From Dyella solisilvae (GTDB lineage: Bacteria; Pseudomonadota; Gammaproteobacteria; Xanthomonadales; Rhodanobacteraceae), in assembly GCF_003351225.1 (NCBI RefSeq), contig NZ_QQSY01000005.1, positions 186,001-250,000 of the forward strand: DNA of 64,000 nucleotides. Reading direction: 5' to 3'. Each line of letters begins with the position of its first letter. Position 1 is the first letter of the stretch. Below are positions 47,265-56,097 of the stretch, one piece after another. A program made the position numbers and the translations under genes. The notes beneath the pieces were generated by a model. The model made no database searches. It worked only from the letters and a program-made list of their open reading frames with translations, and was not told where the DNA came from.

Positions 47265-48262
47265 GGTGAACTCCCGTCGGTGAAAGGCTGTGTCTCCGTA
47301 CCCGTCGGTGCTCCTGCGCTGGTTATTGCCGTGATTGGTCCGCCCAGCGGTCGCCGCCCGTCCAAGCCGGCAGCCTCGTCTGGAACGTCGTGTTGATCGG
47401 ATGGGCGATGTGCCCGCAACGTGGCCGGGCGAGCACTTTGCGATGAGGTTGACTGATCGGCTCGGCGCAGCGCGGAACGATCCCCGCCGTCGTGCGCAAG
47501 CTGGCGGACCGAGACGTCAGGCGGCAGCCCTCCGGCGACCGATGCCGCGAGTCCGCCCAACAGGCAGCCTCGGGGATATGGCTGGCGAATGCGGGGTACC
47601 GGAACGCCGGTTCCGCCCGGGGCTGGGCCATGACGCATTGCTCTCCCGCAGAAGGCGACAGCCCTCCCTGGCCCAAAGTCCCCTGGTCATCCGACCGTCG
47701 GGCATGCGAATCCATCTTTCGAGGGTCCGTAGCCGGTACTGATCGATGCATGCGACGACATCATAAATGTGATCTACGTCACATTTTAATAGTAAGTTTT
47801 TTCGATGACGATCAGGTGAAGACCGGCCCCATGGATCAGCCCAGCCGGGGCTCACCCACACGGACAACGGCGGCGATCGAGGGCGCCATGGCCTGCGCTT
47901 GCGGGGGTCGACGGCGAACCTCCGGCTGCTCGCTCTTCTGCACGCGCCATCACACGCATCCCGCTCCTCAAGAACGTATGGAAGAGATACATTGCTCGAA
48001 CGAATCCATCAGTCAGTATCACGTACGCCCACGCACGGATCGCGAGGGCCCTGGGAAGGGCGGATCATGTGCGGTAGTTCAGTCTTGCAAGACAGCTTTT
48101 CCGTCCGCACCCACGACGGGTTGCCCCATGTCTTTGGACGTCCAAGGCCGGGACGCATCCTTCATGGTTCCCGGACGCGTCCACACCGCGAACATCACCG
48201 CGCGACTGGCGCCACCACGCCGCGCCTGCCCTGCAAGACGCGGCGCTCCCGGGTAGTCGCGA
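47265..48262. other. One-kilobase stretch without a convincing gene
   Basis: Frames are open on both strands, but none has a good start, a recognisable fold or consistent codon bias. An AT-rich island near 47755-47810 holds a CRP-type palindrome (separate entry). About 480 bp between it and the LAB_N gene could be a long 5' leader or hold a small RNA; I see no clear intrinsic terminator inside. Confidence 0.5.
47765..47786 (+). promoter_or_regulatory. Near-ideal CRP/Clp binding site
   Basis: The core TGTGATCTACGTCACA fits TGTGA-N6-TCACA exactly, flanked by AAA and TTT, so the 22-bp site is almost fully symmetrical. Xanthomonadales Clp proteins read the same sequence as E. coli CRP. It lies in an AT-rich island, about 477 bp upstream of the LAB_N operon and about 500 bp from the divergent unknown gene at 46824-47264. 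Confidence 0.8.
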
Positions 48263-48553
48263 ATGGCCATTAGCTACGACGGGTGGCTGATTCTGGGGAT
48301 CTGCGGACAGGTCGCCTTCTCGGCGCGCTTCCTGCTCCAGTGGCTCTACAGCGAATACAAGCGATACAGCGCCGTGCCGATCGGGTTCTGGTACATGAGC
48401 ATCATTGGCGGTGGCGCCCTGCTCGCCTACGCCATCCACCTGAAGGACCCGGTGTTCATCGTCGGACAGACCGGTGGCGTCCTGATCTATGTGCGCAACC
48501 TGCAGCTGCGCCTGCGTGAACGCCGGCGGGAAAGCGTGGGAGCCACGACATGA
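48263..48553 (+). CDS. LAB_N (lipid A biosynthesis N-terminal) domain protein, first copy
   Basis: A 96-residue membrane protein with three hydrophobic helices. QVAFSARFLLQWLYSEYKR, SAVPIGFWYMSIIGGGALLAY and AIHLKDPVFIVGQTGGVLIYVRNL match the LAB_N domain found fused to LpxB in some bacteria. LAB_N is, as far as I recall, related to PQ-loop/SemiSWEET half-transporters. Its stop overlaps the second copy's start (ATGA), pointing to a heterodimer. Confidence 0.9.
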   Translation: MAISYDGWLILGICGQVAFSARFLLQWLYSEYKRYSAVPIGFWYMSIIGGGALLAYAIHLKDPVFIVGQTGGVLIYVRNLQLRLRERRRESVGATT

Positions 48554-48825
48554 TGCACATCGACAGCCACTCGCTGTGGGTCGCCGCGGGGCTGGCCGGA
48601 CAAGCCCTGTTCGGGGTCCGCTTCCTGTGGCAATGGCTCTACAGCGAAGCGCACGGGCGCAGCCTCATCCCGCGCGCTTTCTGGTACCTGAGCGTGGCCG
48701 CGGGCGTGATCATCCTCAGCTACGCGATTCATCGCCAAGAACCCGTGTTCATCTTTGGCGAAAGCTTCACCTTGCTGGTGTTCCTGCGAAACCTGCAAAT
48801 GCTGCGAAAGCAGACCGCAAAGTAA
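48550..48825 (+). CDS. LAB_N domain protein, second copy
   Basis: A 91-residue paralogue of the gene before it: QALFGVRFLWQWLYSEAHG, SLIPRAFWYLSVAAGVIILSYAIHRQEPVFIFGES and LVFLRNLQM align one-to-one with the first copy. Together they give six helices. The pair lies directly ahead of a GT39 glycosyltransferase, so a role in handling lipid-linked sugar or lipid A is the natural guess. Confidence 0.9.
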   Translation: MMHIDSHSLWVAAGLAGQALFGVRFLWQWLYSEAHGRSLIPRAFWYLSVAAGVIILSYAIHRQEPVFIFGESFTLLVFLRNLQMLRKQTAK

Positions 48826-48866
48826 CGAGCGCACTTTCATCGCAGGACACTGCACCGGGAGAACCC

Positions 48867-50393
48867 ATGCAAGAGAGCTTTAACGCCGGGGACGTATCGT
48901 TGGAGTCACCGGCCACCGGCAAGAACCTCTCATTGAGGTGGCTGCTCTTGTTCGGCCTGGTGATCGCCTTCGCGTTCCAGGGCTCTCGCGGCTTGTGGAG
49001 CCCCGATGAAGGGAGGTACGTCGGGGTCGCCCTGCAGATGATCAGCTCGGGCAACTATCTGGCGCCCGGCTTCAGCCCCACCCAGCTCAATTTCTCCAAG
49101 CCTCCGCTCACCTACTGGACCATCGCCGCGTCGCTCCAAGTGTTCGGCCATAACACCTGGGCGGCGCGCGGGCCCTATGCGCTGGCCTTCGTGTTGACGC
49201 TGTGGGTGCTCTACGCGATGGGGAAACGGCTCCAGCCGGCCAAGCCGTGGTTGCCTGCGCTGGTCTACGGCTGCTCGGTCTTTCCCTTCCTCACCTCCAA
49301 CGTCATCAGCACGGACGTACTACTGACCCTGATCGAAGGCTTCGGGGTGCTCGGCTTCGTGCAGGCGCGCCATTCGACCGGAGAGGCGGAACGGCGCCGG
49401 GGTCTAACGCTGATGTGGCTCGGCTTCGGCCTGGCCTTTCTCACCAAGGGCCCGCCCGGCCTGCTGCCTCTGCTCGCCATCCTGATCTACGCGGCGCTGT
49501 TCCCGGGTTGGCCCCGCGTGCGCGAGCTGTTCACGCTGAGCGGCCTCGCGCTGTTCGCCGTGATCGGCCTGACCTGGTATGTCCTGGTGGTGCTGCGCTA
49601 CCCGTGGCTGCTGCATTACTTCCTGCATCAGGAAGTCTACGACCGCATCTTCACGGCCGTGCACCGCCGGCATCCGGGCGCATTCGGGTGGGCCATCGTG
49701 TTTCTTCCCGTGCTGATCGTCGGGACGTTTCCCTGGTGGCTCGGCATGCTGCGCGTGGCGCGCTCGGTGGCCTCGCGGGCCAACTGGCGGGCCTGGCGCG
49801 GGCAGAACGCGCCCGAGCCGTTCCTGGCCATGTGGTTCATCGTGCCCTTCATCGTGTTCTGCCTCGCGCAGTCGCGCCTGCCGATGTACATCCTTCCCCT
49901 GTTCCTGCCGCTATCCCTGTTGATCGCCCGGCAGATGGAACGCAGCGTCGACCTGGGTTCGACGCGCTGCCGCGTCCTGCTGATTGCCTGGGTGCTGGTG
50001 CTGGTGTCGGCCAAGGCGGTCGCTGCGTATGCGTTTCACTCTCAGGCAGACAATCGCCTGGCCGCCCGTGAACTGGCTGCTCAGGCCGCTGTCGACAGCT
50101 ATGAGGCCGTGGTCTTTCTGGAGAACACGTCGGACGTCTACTCGCTCGAAGAGCGAACGCCTTGGGGTTTGCGCTTGTACTTGAACCGAACCGTCTACGC
50201 CATCGCCTGGTCCACACCGGAGGCCAGCAACGACCTGTGTGCGGCCCTGAAGGCCAGGCGGCCGACCTTGCTGGTGGTCGATGCCGAAATCAGCGCGCCG
50301 GCCGTTGCCAATGTCCTGACACATTGCGGAGTAGCGTCGGCAACGCCTGCAGGAAGCTGGCGCGGACGATCCCTGCTGAAGACAGCGGGCTGA
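48867..50393 (+). CDS. ArnT-like GT39 family membrane glycosyltransferase
   Basis: A 508-residue protein with about ten to twelve helices. The first periplasmic loop carries the catalytic acidic pair in SRGLWSPDEGRYVGVALQMI, and NFSKPPLTYWTIAASLQVFG matches the PMT/ArnT second loop. These enzymes move a sugar from undecaprenyl phosphate to lipid A, protein or another acceptor on the periplasmic side. The start at 48867 has a GGGAGA site. It sits between the LAB_N pair and an asparagine-synthase-like gene in one apparent operon. Confidence 0.9.
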   Translation: MQESFNAGDVSLESPATGKNLSLRWLLLFGLVIAFAFQGSRGLWSPDEGRYVGVALQMISSGNYLAPGFSPTQLNFSKPPLTYWTIAASLQVFGHNTWAARGPYALAFVLTLWVLYAMGKRLQPAKPWLPALVYGCSVFPFLTSNVISTDVLLTLIEGFGVLGFVQARHSTGEAERRRGLTLMWLGFGLAFLTKGPPGLLPLLAILIYAALFPGWPRVRELFTLSGLALFAVIGLTWYVLVVLRYPWLLHYFLHQEVYDRIFTAVHRRHPGAFGWAIVFLPVLIVGTFPWWLGMLRVARSVASRANWRAWRGQNAPEPFLAMWFIVPFIVFCLAQSRLPMYILPLFLPLSLLIARQMERSVDLGSTRCRVLLIAWVLVLVSAKAVAAYAFHSQADNRLAARELAAQAAVDSYEAVVFLENTSDVYSLEERTPWGLRLYLNRTVYAIAWSTPEASNDLCAALKARRPTLLVVDAEISAPAVANVLTHCGVASATPAGSWRGRSLLKTAG

Positions 50394-50430
50394 TCCGGCC
50401 CCTTCATCATTCTTTTCCGGGCGGCGAGCC

Positions 50431-52389
50431 ATGTGTGGAATCAGCGGCATTCTCTATCGACACCCCACCGGCGCCCGCGTTGACAGCGCCAGGGTGAGCG
50501 CCATGCTGTCCGCCATGGCCCATCGCGGCCCCGACGGTGACGGCGTCTACGCATGCGACAGGCTGGCCATGGCGGTGAACCGCCTGGCCATCCGCGGCGT
50601 CGAGGCGCCGCAACCGCCATTGATGGTGCATCCGTCGGGCATCGTGGTCGCCTGCAATGGCGAGATCGACAATCATCGGGAACTGAGGGAGATCCTGGCG
50701 CAGCGTGGCCACGTGATTGACCAGACCACCGATGTCGCCGTCATCGCCCCGCTCTACCTCGAGTACGGCCCCCAATTCCTGGAGCACCTGCAGGGTGTGT
50801 TCGCCATCGCGTTGTGGGATGCGCCGCGCAAGCAGCTCCTGCTCGCCAGGGACCGTGCCGGCGAGCGCCACCTGCTTTACGCGTTGTCCGACGATGCCGT
50901 GTGCTTTGCCTCGGAACTCTCCGGGCTCGTCGCGGCCATGCCGACACCTCCGCAGCTCGATCGCGAGTCTCTCCCGCATTACCTGCAATCCGGCTTCTGC
51001 CCGTCGCATCACAGCCTGCTGGCCCACCACCACAAATTGCAGCCGGGCGAAGTGATCGTCATCGATGCCGCAGGAGCGCGTCACGAGCATTATTGGAAGG
51101 CGCCCATCGGTGTGACGCCAAAGTCGGCGCCGGACATGGCGGCCTTCGACGACATCCTCCGTGGCGCCGTGCTGCGGCAGACCGATATCGATGTGGACTA
51201 TGGCGTGCTGCTGAGCGGCGGCGTCGACTCCGCCCTGGTCACCGCCATTGCCCGCGCGGTACGGCCCGAACGCAAGCTCACCGCCTACTGCGTGCGCTTC
51301 GCCGAGACGTCCTTCGACGAAGGTCAGCATGCCGCCGACGTCGCACAACAATTGGGCTGCGACTTCGTGCCGGTGACACTGCAGCCCGACGACGTACCCG
51401 GACGCCTGCACAAGCTGATTGCCGCCACCGGCGAACCCCTGGCCGATCCCGCATGGATGGCGCAGTCGCTGGTGACTGAACGCGCCTCGCAGGACGTGCA
51501 CCTCCTGCTGGCCGGCGAAGGCGCGGACGAGTTGTTCGGGGGCTACCCCACCTACCTTGGCGCGCGACTGCACGGCCGCTTTGAACGTTTGCCCGCCTCC
51601 ATGCGTGCGGGCATTCGACGTCTGGTGAGCGCGCTGCCGGTCAGCGACAAGAAAATGACCGTCTCCTTCCTGCTCAAGCAATTCGTCCATGGGCCGGAGC
51701 TGGACGGCTTTTCCCGCCACCTGCTGTGGAACGCGCGCATCTCACCGGAGTGGCTGCGTCGCCTGGGCTTCGATCCGCCGGGCGACCAGGGCCGGCACAC
51801 CGCCTGCGACCTGATGGACGCCATTCAGCACTACGATTTCACCCACTCGCTGCCCGACGCCCTGCTCGCCAAGGCTGACCGAGGCAGCATGTGCCATGCG
51901 GTGGAGATCAGGGGACCTTACCTGGACCGGCAGGTGATCGAGTTCGCCGCCACGCTGCCGGTGGAGTGGCGAGTGCGGGGGCTCACCACCAAGGTGTTCC
52001 TCAAGGCCTTTGCGCAGCGTTACCTGCCGACGTCAGTGGTCCACCAACGCAAGCGCGGGCTGTCCATACCGTTGTGCCAATGGCTGCACGGACCGCTGCA
52101 TGGCTGGGCGACCCAGCGACTGTCGGCCTCAGTGCTTGCCGATGCAGGCATCGACACTACCACCGCTTTGGCGCTGCTCGATGAACACACCCTGCGCCGC
52201 GCCGACCACTCGCGCGCCATCTGGGTGCTCGTCGTCCTGAGCGAATGGCTGGAGTGGCTCGCGCAGCAACAACGCGCCTCCGTCGATCTGTCGCGACGGG
52301 CTGACGCACGCCCGCCGCGAGTCGAAGCCGCGCCCCCTGCCCGGTCACTGGAAGCAAGCGTCGCCCTGCACGCGAACTTCTCGGGCTAG
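50431..52389 (+). CDS. Glutamine-hydrolysing asparagine synthase-like amidotransferase
   Basis: A 652-residue AsnB homologue. Cys2 (MCGISGILYR) is the glutaminase nucleophile; AHRGPDGDGVY and ACNGEIDNHRELRE follow. The synthetase PP-loop is LLSGGVDSALVTA (261-268), with LAGEGADELFGGYPTYLGAR downstream. In place of a central-metabolism enzyme, such proteins in polysaccharide gene sets amidate sugar acids or lipid-linked glycans. It lies 37 bp downstream of the GT39 gene. The C-terminal 60 residues are a low-complexity tail. Confidence 0.9.
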   Translation: MCGISGILYRHPTGARVDSARVSAMLSAMAHRGPDGDGVYACDRLAMAVNRLAIRGVEAPQPPLMVHPSGIVVACNGEIDNHRELREILAQRGHVIDQTTDVAVIAPLYLEYGPQFLEHLQGVFAIALWDAPRKQLLLARDRAGERHLLYALSDDAVCFASELSGLVAAMPTPPQLDRESLPHYLQSGFCPSHHSLLAHHHKLQPGEVIVIDAAGARHEHYWKAPIGVTPKSAPDMAAFDDILRGAVLRQTDIDVDYGVLLSGGVDSALVTAIARAVRPERKLTAYCVRFAETSFDEGQHAADVAQQLGCDFVPVTLQPDDVPGRLHKLIAATGEPLADPAWMAQSLVTERASQDVHLLLAGEGADELFGGYPTYLGARLHGRFERLPASMRAGIRRLVSALPVSDKKMTVSFLLKQFVHGPELDGFSRHLLWNARISPEWLRRLGFDPPGDQGRHTACDLMDAIQHYDFTHSLPDALLAKADRGSMCHAVEIRGPYLDRQVIEFAATLPVEWRVRGLTTKVFLKAFAQRYLPTSVVHQRKRGLSIPLCQWLHGPLHGWATQRLSASVLADAGIDTTTALALLDEHTLRRADHSRAIWVLVVLSEWLEWLAQQQRASVDLSRRADARPPRVEAAPPARSLEASVALHANFSG

Positions 52390-52424
52390 CGAAGAGGCAG
52401 ACTCGGCGCAGCCTCAACCCGGCA

Positions 52425-53348
52425 TCAGCCGCGATGGCCCAACGCGTAATCGATGGCTGCGCGCACCGCCGCCACCTGGGCGTCGTTGCATTGCTGGGGA
52501 GTCGTCCGCGGGCTATCGGGATAGACCTCGGTGGTCGTCGCATAGCGCGCGTTGGTGATGCCGGCGCACAACGCCCACTGCTTCACCGGATACTTGATCA
52601 CGCCCGGCAGCAACAGCGGCGCGCCTATGATTTCGCCGCGTGCGTCGGCTTCCGCGATGTGCGTGACCTTGGCGACGGCCTCGATCACAGCCCGCTGGAA
52701 TTCGGGCTGCGGGTTGTCGACATCGTCGACCAGATAGAAGCCATCAGGAACCTCGCCCGGCTCATATTCCTTGCCATCGCGCGCGGCCAATGCGGGACGG
52801 AACTCGGATTCATCCGAATCGGTGGTTTCGTGCAGGTCGATGTGCATCAGCACGCGATCAACCAGCGGCTCCAGCAAGTTCACCAGCGCCGCCGATTCGC
52901 CCGACGGACTGTCCTTGCGGAAATTGCGGTTAGGGTCGAGGGCGTTGGGGTTCCAGCGATGAATGCGCTCGTACGCCCACGGACTGACGCAAGGCACGAC
53001 CAACAGATTCGCGCGCCCCTCGTAGTCGCGGCCATGCTGCTGCACGAACTGCAAGGCGCCATGCACGCCGCTGGTTTCGTAACCGTGCACGCCGCCCGTC
53101 ACCAGCAACACCGGCAGATCATCGCGCCACTCGCGACTGCGAATGGCCAGCAACGGGAAATGCTCCACGCCATAGTCCAACGCCCTGTACTCAACCACGT
53201 CGAAGCGATCGGCCAACGACTGCACCACGCTCACCACGTCATCGACATAGCTGCGCTGCTTCACCTGCCGCGCCAGCCAGGCTGAGCGTTCGGCAGCGCC
53301 CCAGGGTTGCCCGGCAACGCCGATCGGATAGAAAGCGTGGTTGCTCAT
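52425..53348 (-). CDS. M14 family zinc carboxypeptidase-like protein
   Basis: A 307-residue cytoplasmic M14 protein. Zinc ligands are H88 and E91 in VTGGVHGYETSGV and H173 in MHIDLHETTD; the substrate-side Asn-Arg pair is in NPNALDPNRNFRKD. The catalytic Glu is probably in ATTTEVYPDS near the C-terminus. No signal peptide is visible, unlike secreted digestive enzymes, so a role in turning over peptidoglycan-derived or modified peptides in the cytoplasm is plausible. The start at 53348 has an AAGG site. Confidence 0.88.
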   Translation of the reverse strand: MSNHAFYPIGVAGQPWGAAERSAWLARQVKQRSYVDDVVSVVQSLADRFDVVEYRALDYGVEHFPLLAIRSREWRDDLPVLLVTGGVHGYETSGVHGALQFVQQHGRDYEGRANLLVVPCVSPWAYERIHRWNPNALDPNRNFRKDSPSGESAALVNLLEPLVDRVLMHIDLHETTDSDESEFRPALAARDGKEYEPGEVPDGFYLVDDVDNPQPEFQRAVIEAVAKVTHIAEADARGEIIGAPLLLPGVIKYPVKQWALCAGITNARYATTTEVYPDSPRTTPQQCNDAQVAAVRAAIDYALGHRG

Positions 53349-53910
53349 CTTGGACCTTGCGATAGGAAATGCGGCGTACTTTATCACCCACGGCGCCCGG
53401 GGCCGGTAGGCATCTTCACGTTCCCCGATGTGGAAGGTCAAACAGGTTTCGTGGTGTCCTGAAACCACATCAGACACCAGCGTTCCATCGAACTCGAGAA
53501 AGCCCGCGCCCAATCGGCAGCAGCCGTTGCCATCGATCCAATTCTTGGCCCGAGCCAGATGGCGGATTCAGTCGCCGCCACAGGAACGATAAATCCATCT
53601 TCGCGATCGCTACCAAGTCGCATTTCGGGACAGCATATTTACCGGTAGTCGCTAGGTATTTCTACTTAATGACTAACCATCAGGCCATAAACAGAAATGC
53701 CCCACCCCCGCGATATACGTATTTATACCTGTATTTCGTGGTTTTCCGCTGGACTGAACCGATCAAATCCAAAGCATTTCCACGCCATGAAAGGCCAATT
53801 TCTTTTTACTTTGTTCACGGCGCCTTGGCGAAAATCCTCGGCACGGAAGGCCATTTTTATCGGGAACCAAGATCGCTTCCGCACAACCAGTCAGCGAGAG
53901 GGGAACCACT
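53349..53910. other. AT-rich divergent intergenic region
   Basis: About 560 bp between the M14 gene and the OmpA-like gene. GC content drops clearly between 53590 and 53830. ACCGGTAG at 53641-53648 followed by TATTTCTACTTAA resembles the element near 35241-35275. No gene is supported; the promoter of the OmpA-like gene is expected near 53650-53800. Confidence 0.45.
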
Positions 53911-54474
53911 ATGAAGAAGTCTTTGATTCTGTGCGTAGTAGGTACGGTCGTGTTGATGGCGGGCTGCGTGTCGCAACAGAAATACAACGAGTCGGAACAA
54001 AAGAACGCCGAGCTCGAGGCGCAGTACCAGCAGCTCAATCAGCAGATGGGCAGCGAGGTCGCGTCCCGTGACATGCACATCGAGCGCATGCAGAACGCGA
54101 TCAAGGTTTCGGTCAACAGCCAGTTGCTGTTCCCCTCGGGCGGCTGGGAAATGTCGGCTGGCGCCAAACAGAGCATTGCCAAGATCGCCGCGATCCTGGC
54201 GCCTCATCAGAAGAACCATATTGCCGTGAACGGCTACACGGACAGCACGCCGATCGGCCCGCAACTCGCAGCCCAGGGCGTGACGACCAATCAGATCCTG
54301 TCGCAGAAGCGTGCCGAGAACGTCATGCAGTTCATGATCTCGCAAGGCGTCAGGCCCGATATGGTCTCCGCTCATGGCTTTGGTGAGCAAAACCCGGTCG
54401 CCTCGAACGACACGGCGGAAGGCAAGGCGCAGAATCGCCGCGTGGAACTCACCATTGCGACTCCTCCGCAGTAA
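53911..54474 (+). CDS. OmpA-family peptidoglycan-binding lipoprotein
   Basis: A 187-residue lipoprotein. The signal peptide ends in lipobox LMAGC (MKKSLILCVVGTVVLMAGC). A short coiled coil (about 25-55, SEQKNAELEAQYQQLNQQ) precedes an OmpA C-terminal domain: HIAVNGYTDSTPIGPQ, LSQKRAENVMQFMISQGV and GEQNPVASNDTAEGKAQNRRVEL. The Asp of GYTD and the Arg of NRRVEL are the usual diaminopimelate contacts. It should tie the outer membrane to peptidoglycan. The small size and coiled coil recall YiaD/Pal-like proteins. Confidence 0.93.
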   Translation: MKKSLILCVVGTVVLMAGCVSQQKYNESEQKNAELEAQYQQLNQQMGSEVASRDMHIERMQNAIKVSVNSQLLFPSGGWEMSAGAKQSIAKIAAILAPHQKNHIAVNGYTDSTPIGPQLAAQGVTTNQILSQKRAENVMQFMISQGVRPDMVSAHGFGEQNPVASNDTAEGKAQNRRVELTIATPPQ

Positions 54475-54489
54475 TGTCGAAAAGCAGGA

Positions 54490-54522
54490 GCAGAGTACCT
54501 TTCAGGAAGATCGGTACTCTGC
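54490..54522. terminator. Hairpin downstream of the OmpA-like gene
   Basis: GCAGAGTACC and GGTACTCTGC form a perfect 10-bp stem around a 13-nt loop, starting 15 bp after the stop codon. There is no T-run, so it may be a factor-dependent or mRNA-protecting end. Confidence 0.5.
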
Positions 54523-54718
54523 CCCCTGACGCAGGGAAGCTTGATGCTCTGGTAGCCCAACGCCGCGGGAACCTTGGCGGCTCGCGCAAGCGCACAAGCG
54601 CCCCTCCCGGTCGTCGGACGATCCTCCGCACAACTAAATCAGACATCTTCTTGCGCTGCCTTTCCTGGCGTCGAGCGCAGCGACCAAGCTCGCTGAGCGC
54701 AGTCGGGCGCGCCGAAGA

Positions 54719-55226
54719 TCAAGGTGGCCTCCGCAAGTGAACGGTGTCGACGCCGTATGTCACCCCGGCTTGCTGGCGCAAGTAAACCGCCCTCAAACTA
54801 GCAAACGCCCGCCCCACGCGCGCAAGCGCAACTCTCCGCACACCCTTCGTTCCATCGTTGGCAAGGGCCACGCCAAACCCCCTGCCGCCCCGTGCCGGCA
54901 ACGCAACAGAACGGCCGCCAGGCGTCATTCCGTTCTTTAGGGAATGTGCCAAAAACGTTGCCCTTGACCTCAATGCACGCCCAGGCTCCTTGCCGGTAAA
55001 CGCGCGGGTCCACGAGCCCACCGCCGGGCGTGTAGCGGCTGGCGCTGTCCAACAGGTTCCCTGGCACGGCGTGTAAGGCGGGGCGATCGGCTGGCAACGC
55101 CGCGCCTCCCAGGTTGGGGATGCAAAGATCGATCTGTTCGCTCCAGGCGAAGTCAGACGCCTCTTCCATCACCGGGTGCACGAATTCCCGCAGAGCCACG
55201 CTCTCCCAAGTCACCGACGTCTTCAT
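54719..55226 (-). pseudogene. Decayed sensor histidine kinase (ATPase domain remnant)
   Basis: Read on the minus strand, fragments in shifting frames resemble the C-terminal part of a QseC/CreC-type kinase. EASDFAWSEQIDLCIPNLGG and ALPADRPALHAVPGNLLDSA with SRYTPGGG match the N-box (normally NLLDNALRYTP, here Asn changed to Ser), and VAGTGRQG then, after a frameshift near 54890, VALANDGTKGVRRVALARVG match the G2 box and last helices. The H-box and the sensor part are missing, and key Asn and Asp residues are lost, so it cannot work. Confidence 0.6.
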
Positions 55227-55403
55227 TCGATTGCAGCCGCGATATCGCCTATGGATCGAACGCAGGCACGCGAAGCGACCAACAATCGACGCCTGACGCG
55301 CCCCCGGCGTGTTGGGGGTCGGCGGATGCAACAAAGCCAAAACTAAGACGGGCCCCTTATAAAGCTGCGCCTAGTCCAAATGGCAGTACTTACAGGGATA
55401 TCC

Positions 55404-55904
55404 ATGAAAATCGTGACGGCGTGTATCACCGCCACCCTACTGCTCACCTGTCTACAAGCGCGTGCTGACGACGACAAAGATATTCCCGTACGAATCGAAT
55501 TTGGTGGCGCCGGCGAATGGAGCCTGGAAGACCACCAGATACAACGCGGTCCGAGCGTGGCCATAGAGTTCGAAGGCTTCAAAGACTACGAGATCGAGGT
55601 CGGCACCGCCCCTCTGCGCCATGGCCACACCACCGAGTGGAATACCGACGTCATCATCAAAAAGGAATACGCGCTCAGCCCTCACTTCGAATTCGAAGCG
55701 GGCCTAGGTCCAGAGTGGAACCACACCGTCGGTAGTCACATCAGCAACTCCGCGGGCGCCGAGGTCGAAGCCGAATTGATCTACTGGACCAGCGAAAGGC
55801 ACCACTTTGGCTGGTACCTTGAGCCTGCGTACGGCTACGACTTTGGCAAAGAGCACGAGCAATCCCTGGGTATCGGCATAGGCCTGACCGTACCCCTATT
55901 CTGA
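55404..55904 (+). CDS. Secreted hypothetical protein, probable outer-membrane beta-strand protein
   Basis: A 166-residue protein with a signal peptide (MKIVTACITATLLLTCLQARA). The rest alternates charged and aromatic residues in strand-like blocks (HFEFEAGLGPEWNHTVGSHI, HHFGWYLEPAYGYDFGKEHE) and ends in a hydrophobic strand with C-terminal Phe (GIGIGLTVPLF), as in small outer-membrane barrels. I do not recognise a named family. A perfect 9-bp-arm palindrome follows 6 bp after the stop. Confidence 0.7.
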   Translation: MKIVTACITATLLLTCLQARADDDKDIPVRIEFGGAGEWSLEDHQIQRGPSVAIEFEGFKDYEIEVGTAPLRHGHTTEWNTDVIIKKEYALSPHFEFEAGLGPEWNHTVGSHISNSAGAEVEAELIYWTSERHHFGWYLEPAYGYDFGKEHEQSLGIGIGLTVPLF

Positions 55905-55910
55905 GATGAA

Positions 55911-55934
55911 GTCCGCTTCTGGCCGGAAGCGGAC
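55911..55934. repeat. Short palindrome family, copy 1 (possible terminator)
   Basis: GTCCGCTTC-TGGCCG-GAAGCGGAC, perfect 9-bp arms, directly after the secreted hypothetical gene. Related imperfect copies lie at 58671, 59110, 61364 and about 62690. Confidence 0.75.
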
Positions 55935-56097
55935 CTCACCATGTCCGTCGGCTGCCGTGCGCGCATCCCGGGTGACAACCAGGTGGGGGCGGCCGGCTTG
56001 ACAGGGGCGGCACTCTGCCTTTATTCGTAGCTTACGCGAGACTTGCATCTAGTTTGGCGTGCCCTGCTCGCGGGAATAGGGGATCCAGAAAACTCGA

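Noticed and set aside
47323-47751. A 142-codon minus-strand frame upstream of the unknown gene
   Set aside because: No recognisable fold, no good start and weak third-position bias; the opposite strand is equally open, as expected in GC-rich DNA.
47492-48256. A 254-codon plus-strand frame ahead of the LAB_N operon
   Set aside because: Low-complexity translation with many Cys, Arg and Ser, no ribosome-binding site, and codon use unlike the neighbouring genes.
53697-54071. A plus-strand frame overlapping the OmpA-like lipoprotein
   Set aside because: Shadow frame; the lipoprotein frame has signal peptide, lipobox and the complete OmpA domain.
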